NCBI GenBank assembly: GCA_949128115.1
Contig: OX421965.1
Coordinates: forward strand, 29,755,681-29,819,680
Direction of reading: 5' to 3'
Length of the DNA stretch: 64,000 nucleotides
From: Anaspis maculata
Lineage: Eukaryota > Arthropoda > Insecta > Coleoptera > Scraptiidae
In this document: piece after piece, positions 23,301 to 34,960 of the stretch
How positions within the stretch are numbered: position 1 is the stretch's first letter
How the letters are laid out: each line of letters starts with the position of its first letter
Notes under the pieces: generated by a model
Databases searched by the model: none
What the model was told of the DNA's origin: nothing
Seen by the model: the letters and a program-made list of their open reading frames with translations, nothing else
Made by a program: the position numbers and the translations under genes

Positions 23301-26300
23301 TTAAGAAAAAAAATTAAGGTCCTTGGAGACTAAGCTCGAGCAATGCTGAGGTGATGGGTTGGTAGTACACACTATAAAGGAAATCCTGACAAAAAATTGC
23401 GATGGCGCTATCCCTAGTTCCGGAGGAATAAGTGTCAACATTTCGATCCGGCCCGAGGGGTAACAGAGAGATTTAAGAAAAAAAATTAAGGTCCTTGGAG
23501 ACAAAGCTCGAGCAATGCTGAGGTGATAGGTTGGTAGTACACACTATAAAGGAAATCCTGACAAAAAATTGCGATGGCGCTATCCCTAGTTCCGGAGGAA
23601 TAAGTGTCAACATTTCGGTCCGGCCCGAGGGGTAACAAAGAGATTTAAGAAAAAAAATTAAGGTCCTTGGAGACTAAGCTCGAGCAATGCTGAGGTGATG
23701 GGTTGGTAGTACACACTATAAAGGAAATCCTGACAAAAAATTGCGATGGAGCTATCCCTAGTTCCGGAGGAATAAGTGTCAACATTTCGGTCCGGCCCGA
23801 GTGATAACAGAGAGATTTAAGAAAAAAATTAAGGTCCTTGGAGACAAAGCTCGAGCAATGCTGAGGTGATAGGTTGGTAGTACACACTATAAAGGAAATC
23901 CTAACAAAAAATTGCGATGGCGCTATCCCTAGTTCCGGAGGAATAAGTGTCAACATTTCGGTCCGGCCCGAGGGGTAACAGAGAGATTTAAGAAAAAAAA
24001 TTAAGGTCCTTGGAGACAAAGCTCGAGCAATGCTGAGGTGATGGGTTGGTTGTACACACTATAAAGGAAATCCTGACAAAAAATTGCGATGGCGCTATCC
24101 CTAGTTCCGGAGGAATAAGTGTCAACATTTCGGTCCGGCCCGAGGGGTAACAAAGAGATTTAAGAAAAAAAATTAAGGTCCTTGGAGACAAAGCTCGAGC
24201 AATGCTGAGGTGATGGGTTGGTAGTACACACTATAAAGGAGATCCTGACAAAAAATTGCGATGGCGCTATCCCTAGTTCCGGAGGAATAAGTGTCAACAT
24301 TTCGGTCCGGCCCGAGGGATAACAAAGAGATTAAGGAAAAAAAATTAAGGTCCTTGGAGACAAAGCTCGAGCAATGCTGAGGTGATGGGTTGGTAGTACA
24401 CACTATAAAGGAAATCCTGACAAAAAATTGCGATGGCGCTATCCCTAGTTCCGGAGGAATAAGTGTCAACATTTCGGTCCGGCCCGAGGGGTAACAAAGA
24501 GATTTAAGAAAAAAAATTAAGGTCCTTGGAGACAAAGCTCGAGCAAAGCTGAGGTGATGGGTTGGTAGTACACACTATGAAGGAAATCCTGACAAAAAAT
24601 TGCGATGGCGCTATCCCTTGTTCCGGAGGAATAAGTGTCAACATTTCGGTCCGGCCCGAGGGGTAACAAAGAGATTTAAGAAAAAAAATTAAGGTCCTTG
24701 GAGACAAAGCTCGAGCAATGCTGAGGTGATGGGTTGGTAGTACACACTATAAAGGAAATCCTGACAAAAAATTGCGATGGCGCTATCCTTTGTTCCGGAG
24801 GAATAAGTGTCAACATTTCGGTCCGGCCCGAGGGGTAACAAAGAGATTTAAGAAAAAAAATTAAGGTCCTTGGAGACAAAGCTCGAGCAATGCTGAGGTG
24901 ATGGGTTGGTAGTACACACTATAAAGGAAATCCTGACAAAAAATTGCGATGGCGCTATCCCTAGTTCCGGAGAAATAAGTGTCAACATTTCGGTCCGGCC
25001 CGAGGGGTAACAAAGAGATTTAAGAAAAAAAATTAAGGTCCTTGGAGACAAAGCTCGAGCAATGCTGAGGTGATGAGTTGGTAGTACACACTATAAAGGA
25101 GATCCTGACAAAAAATTGCGATGGCGCTATCCCTAGTTCCGGAGGAATAAGTGTCAACATTTCGGTCCGGCCCGAGGGGTAACAAAGAGATTTAAGAAAA
25201 AAAATTAAGGTCCTTGGAGACAAAGCTCGAGCAATGCTAAGGTGATGGGTTGGTAGAACACACTATAAAAGAAATCCTGACAAAAAATTGCGATGGCGCT
25301 ATCCCTAGTTCCGGAGGAATAAGTGTCAACATTTCGGTCCGGCCCGAGGGGTAACAAAGAGATTTAAGAAAAAAAATTAAGGTCCTTGGAGACTAAGCTC
25401 GAGCAATGCTGAGGTGATGGGTTGGTAGTACACACTATAAAGGAAATCCTGACAAAAAATTGCGATGGAGCTATCCCTAGTTCCGGAGGAATAAGTGTCA
25501 ACATTTCGGTCCGGCCCGAGTGATAACAGAGAGATTTAAGAAAAAAATTAAGGTCCTTGGAGACAAAGCTCGAGCAATGCTGAGGTGATAGGTTGGTAGT
25601 ACACACTATAAAGGAAATCCTAACAAAAAATTGCGATGGCGCTATCCCTAGTTCCGGAGGAATAAGTGTCAACATTTCGGTCCGGCCCGAGGGGTAACAG
25701 AGAGATTTAAGAAAAAAAATTAAAGTCCTTGGAGACAAAGCTCGAGCAATGCTGAGGTGATGGGTTGGTTGTACACACTATAAAGGAAATCCTGACAAAA
25801 AATTGCGATGGCGCTATCCCTAGTTCCGGAGGAATAAGTGTCAACATTTCGGTCCGGCCCGAGGGGTAACAAAGAGATTTAAGAAAAAAAATTAAGGTCC
25901 TTGGAGACAAAGCTCGAGCAATGCTGAGGTGATGGGTTGGTAGTACACACTATAAAGGAGATCCTGACAAAAAATTGCGATGGCGCTATCCCTAGTTCCG
26001 GAGGAATAAGTGTCAACATTTCGGTCCAGCCCGAGGGATAACAAAGAGATTAAGGAAAAAAAATTAAGGTCCTTGGAGACAAAGCTCGAGCAATGCTGAG
26101 GTGATGGGTTGGTAGTACACACTATAAAGGAAATCCTGACAAAAAATTGCGATGGCGCTATCCCTAGTTCCGGAGGAATAAGTGTCAACATTTCGGTCCG
26201 GCCCGAGGGGTAACAAAGAGATTTAAGAAAAAAAATTAAGGTCCTTGGAGACAAAGCTCGAGCAAAGCTGAGGTGATGGGTTGGTAGTACACACTATGAA

Positions 26301-26927
26301 GGAAATCCTGACAAAAAATTGCGATGGCGCTATCCCTTGTTCCGGAGGAATAAGTGTCAACATTTCGGTCCGGCCCGAAGGATAACAAAGAGATTTAAAA
26401 AAAAATTAAGGTCCTTGGAGACAAAGCTCGAGCAATGCTGAGGTGATGGGTTGGTAGTACACACTATAAAGGAAATCCTGAGAAAAAATTGCGATGGCGC
26501 TATCCCTAGTTCCGGAGGAATAAGTGTCAACATTTCGGTCCGGCCCGAGGGGTAACAAAGAGATTTAAGAAAAAAAATTAAGGTCCTTGGAGACAAAGCT
26601 CGAGCAATGCTGAGGTGATGGGTTGGTAGTACACACTATAAAGGAAATCCTGACAAAAAATTGCGATGGCGCTATCCCTAGTTCCGGAGGAATAAGTGTC
26701 AACATTTCGATCCGGCCCGAGGGGTAACAGAGAGATTTAAGAAAAAAAATTAAGGTCCTTGGAGACAAAGCTCGAGCAATGCTGAGGCGATAGGTTGGTG
26801 GTACACACTATAAAGGAAATCCTGACAAAAAATTGCGATGGCGCTATTCCTAGTTCCGGAGGAATAAGTGTGAACATTTCGGTCCGGCCCGAGGGGTAAC
26901 AGAGAGATTTGAGAAAAAAATTAAGGT
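20393..26927. repeat. 172-bp satellite DNA array, about 38 monomers
   Basis: Tandem monomers of 171-173 bp starting GGTCCTTGGAGACAAAGC run head-to-tail with very high identity. Marker variants show higher-order structure: the block from about 23645 is repeated from about 25364 (offset 1719 bp, ten monomers), and the preceding monomers with GATGAGTTGG at about 22957 match those at about 25020 (offset 2063 bp, twelve monomers). The two copies therefore differ by a two-monomer indel. Near the left edge (21060-21940) two monomer types alternate. Each monomer gives a 67-codon minus-strand frame, which is a by-product of repetition; stops and frameshifts fall at different places between copies. Probable satellite or heterochromatin. 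Confidence 0.97.
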
Positions 26928-26940
26928 TAATTATCACTGA

Positions 26941-27297
26941 TTGCCGTCAGCGATTTCATATCGGTTGTCACTGTTCGATAGCTCAATCCTTCGTTCTTAG
27001 CCTTGATCACGTCGAATACAAACAATGTTCTATAAAGTTTCTACAGGGTGATCAATGGAACAGTGGAAAATTGCCGAAAGTTCAGTACGAGCGCGATTTC
27101 CCAAAAACAATTTTTTATGCATTCCAATAGCACAGTTAAGAAGACTGGTTCTTCAGCTCCAGTAACGTTTTTGAATTTTGGAAATGAAAGGTAATTTGCT
27201 TAAGATATTGATCATTTTGTGCCGCCATGTTGAACTTCCAAGAAAACGATCACAAGCTATCGAAGACTGGAAACCAATATGAAATCGCTGACGGAAA
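26941..27297. repeat. Imperfect inverted repeat next to the satellite
   Basis: The left arm, about 26941-26991 (TCAGCGATTTCATAT.. then TCGATAGCT), pairs with about 27255-27297. About 260 bases of unrelated sequence separate them. It may be a decayed MITE or a small fold-back immediately right of the 172-bp array. Confidence 0.65.
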
Positions 27298-27471
27298 TCA
27301 AAAGTTTTGATGATTTGAGAAATCGTCTGAATTTGCTTGTCCTCCAGATTCTTTTGATGCGTGTATTTTTATGACATTTTCACTATTCTACCAACTCGAT
27401 ATATCAGAAACTGTGACTTGAAGAGAGATCGCTAGTGGATAGGTGACCCTCGCAAGTAGCGCAACGCGGCC

Positions 27472-27608
27472 CAGGGCTGGGACTCCGTGTTTTCGCTATC
27501 GACAGTCGCTTCTAAGCGATAGTCGCTAGGCATAGGGAGTTTACATGTACCTTCTCAAGGTCAGGTAGAAAGCGACTGTTGACAAAGAGCACGGAGTCCC
27601 ACCCCAGG
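27472..27608. repeat. Short inverted-repeat element, about 137 bp
   Basis: Arms of about 39 bases (CTGGGACTCCGTG... and its complement) at 27472-27511 and 27570-27608. The left arm also holds a local hairpin around GCGACTATCGCTTAGAAGC-like sequence. It resembles a small MITE and has no coding content. Confidence 0.6.
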
Positions 27609-27639
27609 TAGCCAAAATAAGGTAGCTGAAAGCTCATTC

Positions 27640-27950
27640 GACCCACAGGCTGTGTACTGATTGACAGATATCTATCAGATTAGTTTATCATTCGGCTCAT
27701 AGGTGGCGTATTGATAGTTATCTGTCAGATCATTAACCATTCAGTCCACAGGTGGCGCATTCTTCAAACCTGACAAATGACAAGTGACATTTGACAGTTG
27801 ACAGTCGGCGGTCTGACATATGACAGCTGACAATTGATCTATGATAGTTGACAGTCCATCATCTGGTTCATTCATAGATGGCACAGCGGTGACAGTTGAC
27901 AGGTGACAGCTGAAAATCGAAAAGTGAGAGTTGACAGCCCGTCATTTTGA
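27640..27950. repeat. TGACAG-rich degenerate short repeats
   Basis: The hexamer TGACAG and one-base variants (TGACAA, TGATAG, TGACAT) recur many times, with two copies of a longer phrase around CACAGGTGGCG. It is simple, decayed repetition without coding sense. Confidence 0.6.
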
Positions 27951-28029
27951 AGTCAACATTTCACAACTCTCCCCTGCATACTCGGGTCAGTTCAGGTTAG
28001 ACCACTCTCCCCTATCTTTCGGGACAAGC

Positions 28030-31000
28030 ACATCGAATAACCGTCGGTGCCAGCGCACCTCCAAAAAATTGCTACAGTGTATCAGCTCTGCAAGGGCTAA
28101 ATTGTTTTTGGATTAGGAACAGTGGCTAAGCGTCGGTGCTATCGTACCTCCCAGAACTAACGACATTATATCAGCTCTGCGAGAGCAAAACTGCTTCCAG
28201 ATCAAAAGACTATCAGCTCTGCGAGAACTCAATTGTTTCCGGGTCAAATAATGAATAACCGTCGGTGCTGTCGCACCTACGAGAACTAACGACAGTGTAT
28301 CAGCTCTGCCGTCCGCGAAAGCAAAACTGCATCCGGATCGAAAGATCATCAGCTCTGCGAAAGTGGAATTGTTTTCGGGTAGAGCACAATGAATAATCGT
28401 TGGTGCTGTCGCACCTCCGAGAAATAACTACAGTATATCAGCTCTGCAATTGCAAAATTGTTTTTGGGTCAAGAACAGTGGCTAAACGTCGGTACTATTG
28501 CACCTCCTAGAACCAACGACAGAGAATCAGCTCTGCGAAATCAAAACTGCTTCCGGATCAAAAACAATGAATAATCGTTGGTGCTGTCGCACCTCCGAGA
28601 AATAACTACAGTATATCAGCTCTGCAATTGCAAAATTGTTTTTGGGTCAAGAACAGTGGCTAAACGTCGATGCTGTCGCACCTCCCAGAACTAACGACAG
28701 AGAATCAGCTCTGCGAAATCAAAACTGCATCCGGATCAAAAACAATGAATAATCGTTGGTGCTGTCGCACCTCCGAGAAATAACTACAGTATATCAGTTC
28801 TGCAATTGCAAAATTGTTTTTGGGTCAAGAACAGTGGCTAAACGTCGATGCTGTCGCACCTCCCAGAACTAACGACAGAGAATCAGCTCTGCGAAATCAA
28901 AACTGCATCCGGATCAAAAACAATGAATAATCGTTGGTGCTGTCACACCTCCGAGAAATAACTACAGTATATCAGTTCTGCAATTGCAAAATTGTTTTTG
29001 GGTCAAGAACAGCGGCTAAACGTCGATGTTGTCGCACCTCCCAGAACTAACGACAGAGAATCAGCTCTGCGAAATCAAAACTGCTTCCGGATCAGAAACA
29101 ATGAATAATCGTTGGTGCTGTCGCACCTCCGAGAAATAACTACAGTATAACGTATGGTCCGAAAGTTTTGGGAGATAGTTCTAAGCTAATAACTTTTTCT
29201 GAATAGTCTTTATTTTTGTACTCGATATTGCAAAAATTAACATCATATATAACAAAAAGAAATTCATATTCAACATATTGAAAATGGACCATTATTCGAT
29301 GGATCTCAATTTTCATCTGCCATGTTCCATGATATTTGGTATCAATTTCTCAAATGCGAAATTCTCTAATGTTATTGAAAAATGTGACGCCGTAATTGGT
29401 CTTCATTCGCAGCTTCCCATCCCTTGTCGTATACTATCCTGCTCAATACTTACCAAAAATCTTATATTGGTCGAGCTTGCGGTACATTGGGAGGCAGGAG
29501 CTCTGAGAAATTATTCCTGCTGTTGTCCAGAGAATGATCGAACATGGCAGGAGAAAACTGAAAGCCATCAAAGATAATGACCCATCTTCAATATGTTGAC
29601 TACGAATTTGAAATTGTTAAGATGATGCTAGTTTTTGCAATATCAAGTTACAAAACAAAACTATCCAAAAAAAGTTATTAGCTTTTAAAAAAATTCCCAA
29701 AACTTTCGGACCATACGTTATCAGCTCTGCAACTGCAAAAAAATTTTTGGGTCAAAGACAGTGGCTAAACGTCGATGCTGTCGCACCTCCTAGAACCAAC
29801 GACAGAGAATCAGCTCTGCGAAATCAAAACTGCTTCCGGATCAAAAACAATGAATAATCGTTGGTGCTGTCGCACCTCCGAGAAATAACTACAGTATATC
29901 AGCTCTGCAATTGCAAAATTGTTTTTGGGTCAAGAACAGTGGCTAAACGTCGATGCTGTCGCACCTCCGAGAAATAACTACAGTATATCAGCTCTGCAAC
30001 TGCAAAATTGTTTTTGGGTCAAGGACAGTGGCTAAACGTCGGTGCTATCGCACCTCCTAGAACCAACGACAGAGAATCAGCTCTGCGAAATAAAAATTGC
30101 TTCCGAATCAAAAATAATGCATAACCGTTGGTGCTGTCGCACCTCCGAGAAATAACTACAGTATATCAGCTCTGCAATTGCAAAATTGTTTTTGGGTCAA
30201 GTACAGTGGCTAAACGTCGATGCTGTCGCACCTCCGAAAAATAACTACAGTATATCAGCTCTGCAACTGCAAAATTGTTTTTGGGTCAAGGACAGTGGCT
30301 AAACGTCGGTGCTATCGCACCTCCTAGAACCAACGACAGAGAATCAGCTCTGCGAAATAAAAATTGCTTCCGGATAAAAAATAATGCATAACCGTTGGTG
30401 CTGTCGCACCTCCGAGAAATAACTACAGTAGGTATATCAGCTCTGCAATTGCAAAATTGTTTTTGGGTCAAGAAAAGTGGCTAAACGTCGGTGCTATCGC
30501 CTCTCCTAGAACCAACGACAGAGAATCAGCTCTGCGAAATCAAAACTGCTTACGGATCAAAAACAATGAATAATCGTTGGTGCTGTCGCACCTCCGAGAA
30601 ATAACTACAGTATATCAGCTCTGCAATTGCAAAATTGTTTTTGGGTCAAGAACAGTGGCTAAACGTCGATGCTGTCGCACCTCCTAGAACCAACGACAGA
30701 GAATCAGCTCTGCGAAATAAAAATTGCTTCCGGATCAAAAATAATGCATAACCGTTGGTGCTGTCGCACCTCCGAGAAATAACTACAGTAGGTATCAGCT
30801 CTGCAATTGCAAAACTGTTTTTGGGTCAAGAAAAGTGACTAAACGTCGGTGCTATCGCCTCTCCTAGAACCAACGACAGAGAATCAGCTCTGCGAAATCA
30901 AAACTGCTTCCGGATCAAAAACAATGAATAATCGTTGGTGCTGTCGCACCTCCGAGAAATAACTACAGTATATCAGCTCTGCAATTGCAAAATTGTTTTT

Positions 31001-34000
31001 GGGTCAAGAACAGTGGCTAAACGTCGATGCTGTCGCACCTCCGAGAAATAACTACAGTATATCAGCTCTGCAACTGCAAAATTGTTTTTGGGTCAAGGAC
31101 AGTGGCTAAACGTCGGTGCTATCGCACCTCCTAGAACCAACGACAGAGAATCAGCTCTGCGAAATAAAAATTGCTTCCGGATAAAAAATAATGCATAACC
31201 GTTGGTGCTGTCGCACCTCCGAGAAATAACTACAGTATATCAGCTCTGCAATTGCAAAATTGTTTTTGGGTCAAGAACAGTGGCTAAACGTCGATGCTGT
31301 CGCACCTCCGAGAAATAACTACAGTATATCAGCTCTGCAATTGCAAAATTGTTTTTGGGTCAAGAACAGTGGCTAAACGTCGATGCTGTCGCACCTCCGA
31401 GAAATAACTACAGTATATCAGCTCTGCAACTGCAAAATTGTTTTTGGGTCAAGAACAGTGGCTAAACGTCGATGCTGTCGCACCTCCGAGAAATAACTAC
31501 AGTATATCAGCTCTGCAACTGCAAAATTGTTTTTGGGTCAAGGACAGTGGCTGAACGTCGGTGCTATCGCCTCTCCTAGAACCAACGACAGAGAATCAGC
31601 TCTGCGAAATCAAAACTGCTTCCGGATCAAAAACAATGAATAATCGTTGGTGCTGTCGCACCTCCGAGAAATAACTACAGTATATCAGCTCTGCAATTGC
31701 AAAATTGTTTTTGGGTCAAGAACAGTGGCTAAACGTCGATGCTGTCGCACCTCCTAGAACCAACGACAGAGAATCAGCTCTGCGAAATAAAAATTGCTTC
31801 CGGATCAAAAATAATGCATAACCGTTGGTGCTGTCGCACCTCCGAGAAATAACTACAGTAGGTATCAGCTCTGCAATTGCAAAATTGTTTTTGGGTCAAG
31901 AAAAGTGACTAAACGTCGGTGCTATCGCCTCTCCTAGAACCAACGACAGAGAATCAGCTCTGCGAAATCAAAACTGCTTCCGGATCAAAAACAATGAATA
32001 ATCGTTGGTGCTGTCGCACCTCCGAGAAATAACTACAGTATATCAGCTCTGCAACTGCAAAATTGTTTTTGGGTCAAGGACAGTGGCTAATCGTCGGTGC
32101 TATCGCCTCTCCTAGAACCAACGACAGAGAATCAGCTCTGCGAAATCAAAACTGTTTCCGGATCAAAAACAATGAATAATCGTTGGTGCTGTCGCACCTC
32201 CGAGAAATAACTACAGTATATCAGCTCTGCAATTGCAAAATTGTTTTTGGGTCAAGAACAGTGGCTAAACGTCGATGCTGTCGCACCTCCGAGAAATAAC
32301 TACAGTATATCAGCTCTGCAACTGCAAAATTGTTTTTGGGTCAAGGACAGTGGCTAATCGTCGGTGCTATCGCCTCTCCTAGAACCAACGACAGAGAATC
32401 AGCTCTGCGAAATCAAAACTGTTTCCGGATCAAAAACAATGAATAATCGTTGGTGCTGTCGCACCTCCGAGAAATAACTACAGTATATCAGCTCTGCAAT
32501 TGCAAAATTGTTTTTGGGTCAAGAACAGTGGCTAAACGTCGATGCTGTCGCACCTCCCAGAACTAACGACAGAGAATCAGCTCTGCGAAATCAAAACTGC
32601 TTCCGGATCAAATACAATGAATAATCGTCGGTGCTATCGCACCTCCGAGAACTAACAACAGTGTATCAGCTCTGCAAGGGATTGTTAAAAAACAATGGTT
32701 ACCCATCGGTGCGGTGTCGCATCCTTGGCAACTAACATTGAGTTATCAGCTCTGCGGGGGTTGAATAGCTTCTGGGTTGAGAATAGTGGCTGACCGTCAG
32801 TGCTGTCACACCCCCTAGAACTAACGACAGTCTGTCAGCTTTACGAAAACAAAACTGCATCCGGATCAAAATCCATCTGCTCTGCGAAAGCTAAATTGTT
32901 TACGGGTCAAGCACAATGAATAACCGTCGGTGCTGTCGCACCTCCAAGAACTAACGACGGTTTATCAACTCTGCGAAAGCAAAATGCTTCTGAATAAAAA
33001 ACAATGAATAACCGACGGTGCTGTCTGTCACACCTCCGAGAAATAACGGCGGTGTATCAGCTCTTCAAGGGCTTAATTGTTTTTGGGTCAAGAACAGTGG
33101 CTAACCGTCGGTGCTTTTGCACCTCCTAGAACTATCAAAAGACCATCACCTCTGCGAAAGCCAATAGCTAAATTGTTTTCGTGTCAAGCAAAATGCAAAA
33201 GGCAAAATACCTCTGGGTCAAAAACACTGCTCAACCGTCGGTGCGGTGTCGCACCTCCGAGAAATAACTACAGTATATCAGCTCTGCAACTGCAAAATTG
33301 TTTTTGGGTCAAGAACAGTGGCTAAACGTCGATGCTGTCGCACCTCCGAGAAATAACTACAGTATATCAGCTCTGCAACTGCAAAATTGTTTTTGGGTCA
33401 AGGACAGTGGCTGAACGTCGGTGCTATCGCCTCTCCTAGAACCAACGACAGAGAATCAGCTCTGCGAAATCAAAACTGCTTCCGGATCAAAAACAATGAA
33501 TAATCGTTGGTGCTGTCGCACCTCCGAGAAATAACTACAGTATATCAGCTCTGCAATTGCAAAATTGTTTTTGGGTCAAGAACAGTGGCTAAACGTCGAT
33601 GCTGTCGCACCTCCTAGAACCAACGACAGAGAATCAGCTCTGCGAAATAAAAATTGCTTCCGGATCAAAAATAATGCATAACCGTTGGTGCTGTCGCACC
33701 TCCGAGAAATAACTACAGTAGGTATCAGCTCTGCAATTGCAAAATTGTTTTTGGGTCAAGAAAAGTGACTAAACGTCGGTGCTATCGCCTCTCCTAGAAC
33801 CAACGACAGAGAATCAGCTCTGCGAAATCAAAACTGCTTCCGGATCAAAAACAATGAATAATCGTTGGTGCTGTCGCACCTCCGAGAAATAACTACAGTA
33901 TATCAGCTCTGCAACTGCAAAATTGTTTTTGGGTCAAGGACAGTGGCTAATCGTCGGTGCTATCGCCTCTCCTAGAACCAACGACAGAGAATCAGCTCTG

Positions 34001-34960
34001 CGAAATCAAAACTGTTTCCGGATCAAAAACAATGAATAATCGTTGGTGCTGTCGCACCTCCGAGAAATAACTACAGTATATCAGCTCTGCAATTGCAAAA
34101 TTGTTTTTGGGTCAAGAACAGTGGCTAAACGTCGATGCTGTCGCACCTCCCAGAACTAACGACAGAGAATCAGCTCTGCGAAATCAAAACTGCTTCCGGA
34201 TCAAATACAATGAATAATCGTCGGTGCTATCGCACCTCCGAGAACTAACAACAGTGTATCAGCTCTGCAAGGGATTGTTAAAAAACAATGGTTACCCATC
34301 GGTGCGGTGTCGCATCCTTGGCAACTAACATTGAGTTATCAGCTCTGCGGGGGTTGAATAGCTTCTGGGTTGAGAATAGTGGCTGACCGTCAGTGCTGTC
34401 ACACCCCCTAGAACTAACGACAGTCTGTCAGCTTTACGAAAACAAAACTGCATCCGGATCAAAATCCATCTGCTCTGCGAAAGCTAAATTGTTTACGGGT
34501 CAAGCACAATGAATAACCGTCGGTGCTGTCGCACCTCCAAGAACTAACGACGGTTTATCAACTCTGCGAAAGCAAAATGCTTCTGAATAAAAAACAATGA
34601 ATAACCGACGGTGCTGTCTGTCACACCTCCGAGAAATAACGGCGGTGTATCAGCTCTTCAAGGGCTTAATTGTTTTTGGGTCAAGAACAGTGGCTAACCG
34701 TCGGTGCTTTTGCACCTCCTAGAACTATCAAAAGACCATCACCTCTGCGAAAGCCAATAGCTAAATTGTTTTCGTGTCAAGCAAAATGCAAAAGGCAAAA
34801 TACCTCTGGGTCAAAAACACTGCTCAACCGTCGGTGCGGTGTCGCACCTCCAAGAACAAACGACGGGCTATCAGCTCTGTGAGGGCTAAATTGTTCCTGG
34901 ATCACAAAAACAATGGTTACCCGTCGGTGCTGTGTCTCAGTTTTGGGAACTAGAGACGGC
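28030..34960. repeat. Second satellite array, about 89-bp monomers (about 75 copies)
   Basis: Monomers share ATCAGCTCTGC and GTCGCACCTCC boxes. Two main types alternate irregularly: one with TGCAAAATTGTTTTTGGGTC, one with AAACTGCTTCCGGATC. The period is 89 bp where measured (31322, 31411, 31500). The edges (28030-28400, about 32600-33250 and after 34150) are more diverged. A block from about 31390-33250 is repeated at about 33250-34843, first at an offset of 1860 and later 1593 bp because one copy has three extra monomers. Apparent ORFs, such as the near-identical ones at 33077 and 34670, are products of repetition. Confidence 0.95.
29150..29718. mobile_element. TA-flanked MITE (569 bp) inserted in the 89-bp satellite
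   Basis: The element begins ACGTATGGTCCGAAAGTTTT and ends with the complement; the terminal inverted repeats match over about 24 bases perfectly and extend imperfectly to more than 100. TA lies on both sides (29148-29149 and 29719-29720). Removing the element and one TA restores an ordinary satellite monomer, giving an exact empty site. TA duplication points to Tc1/mariner-type mobilisation. The 99-codon frame at 29278-29577 has no recognised domain; a short piece near 29525-29580 vaguely resembles a transposase C-terminus, which I would not rely on. Confidence 0.9.

Noticed and set aside
20393..26927. CENP-B box in the 172-bp monomer (TTTCGGTCCGGCCCGAGG)
   Set aside because: The spacing and required bases of the CENP-B consensus are not met on either strand.
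20509..26937. Dozens of repeated 67- to 137-codon minus-strand ORFs in the 172-bp satellite
   Set aside because: They arise because the monomer lacks a stop in one frame for about 200 bases. They overlap between monomers, shift frame with one-base indels, and show no domain.
33077..34882. Two near-identical plus-strand ORFs at 33077 and 34670
   Set aside because: They are copies of the same satellite block produced by the 1593-bp-offset duplication, not duplicated genes.
28030..34960. CRISPR array from regularly spaced repeats
   Set aside because: The repeats are continuous head-to-tail with no unique spacers, and the context is eukaryotic satellite DNA.
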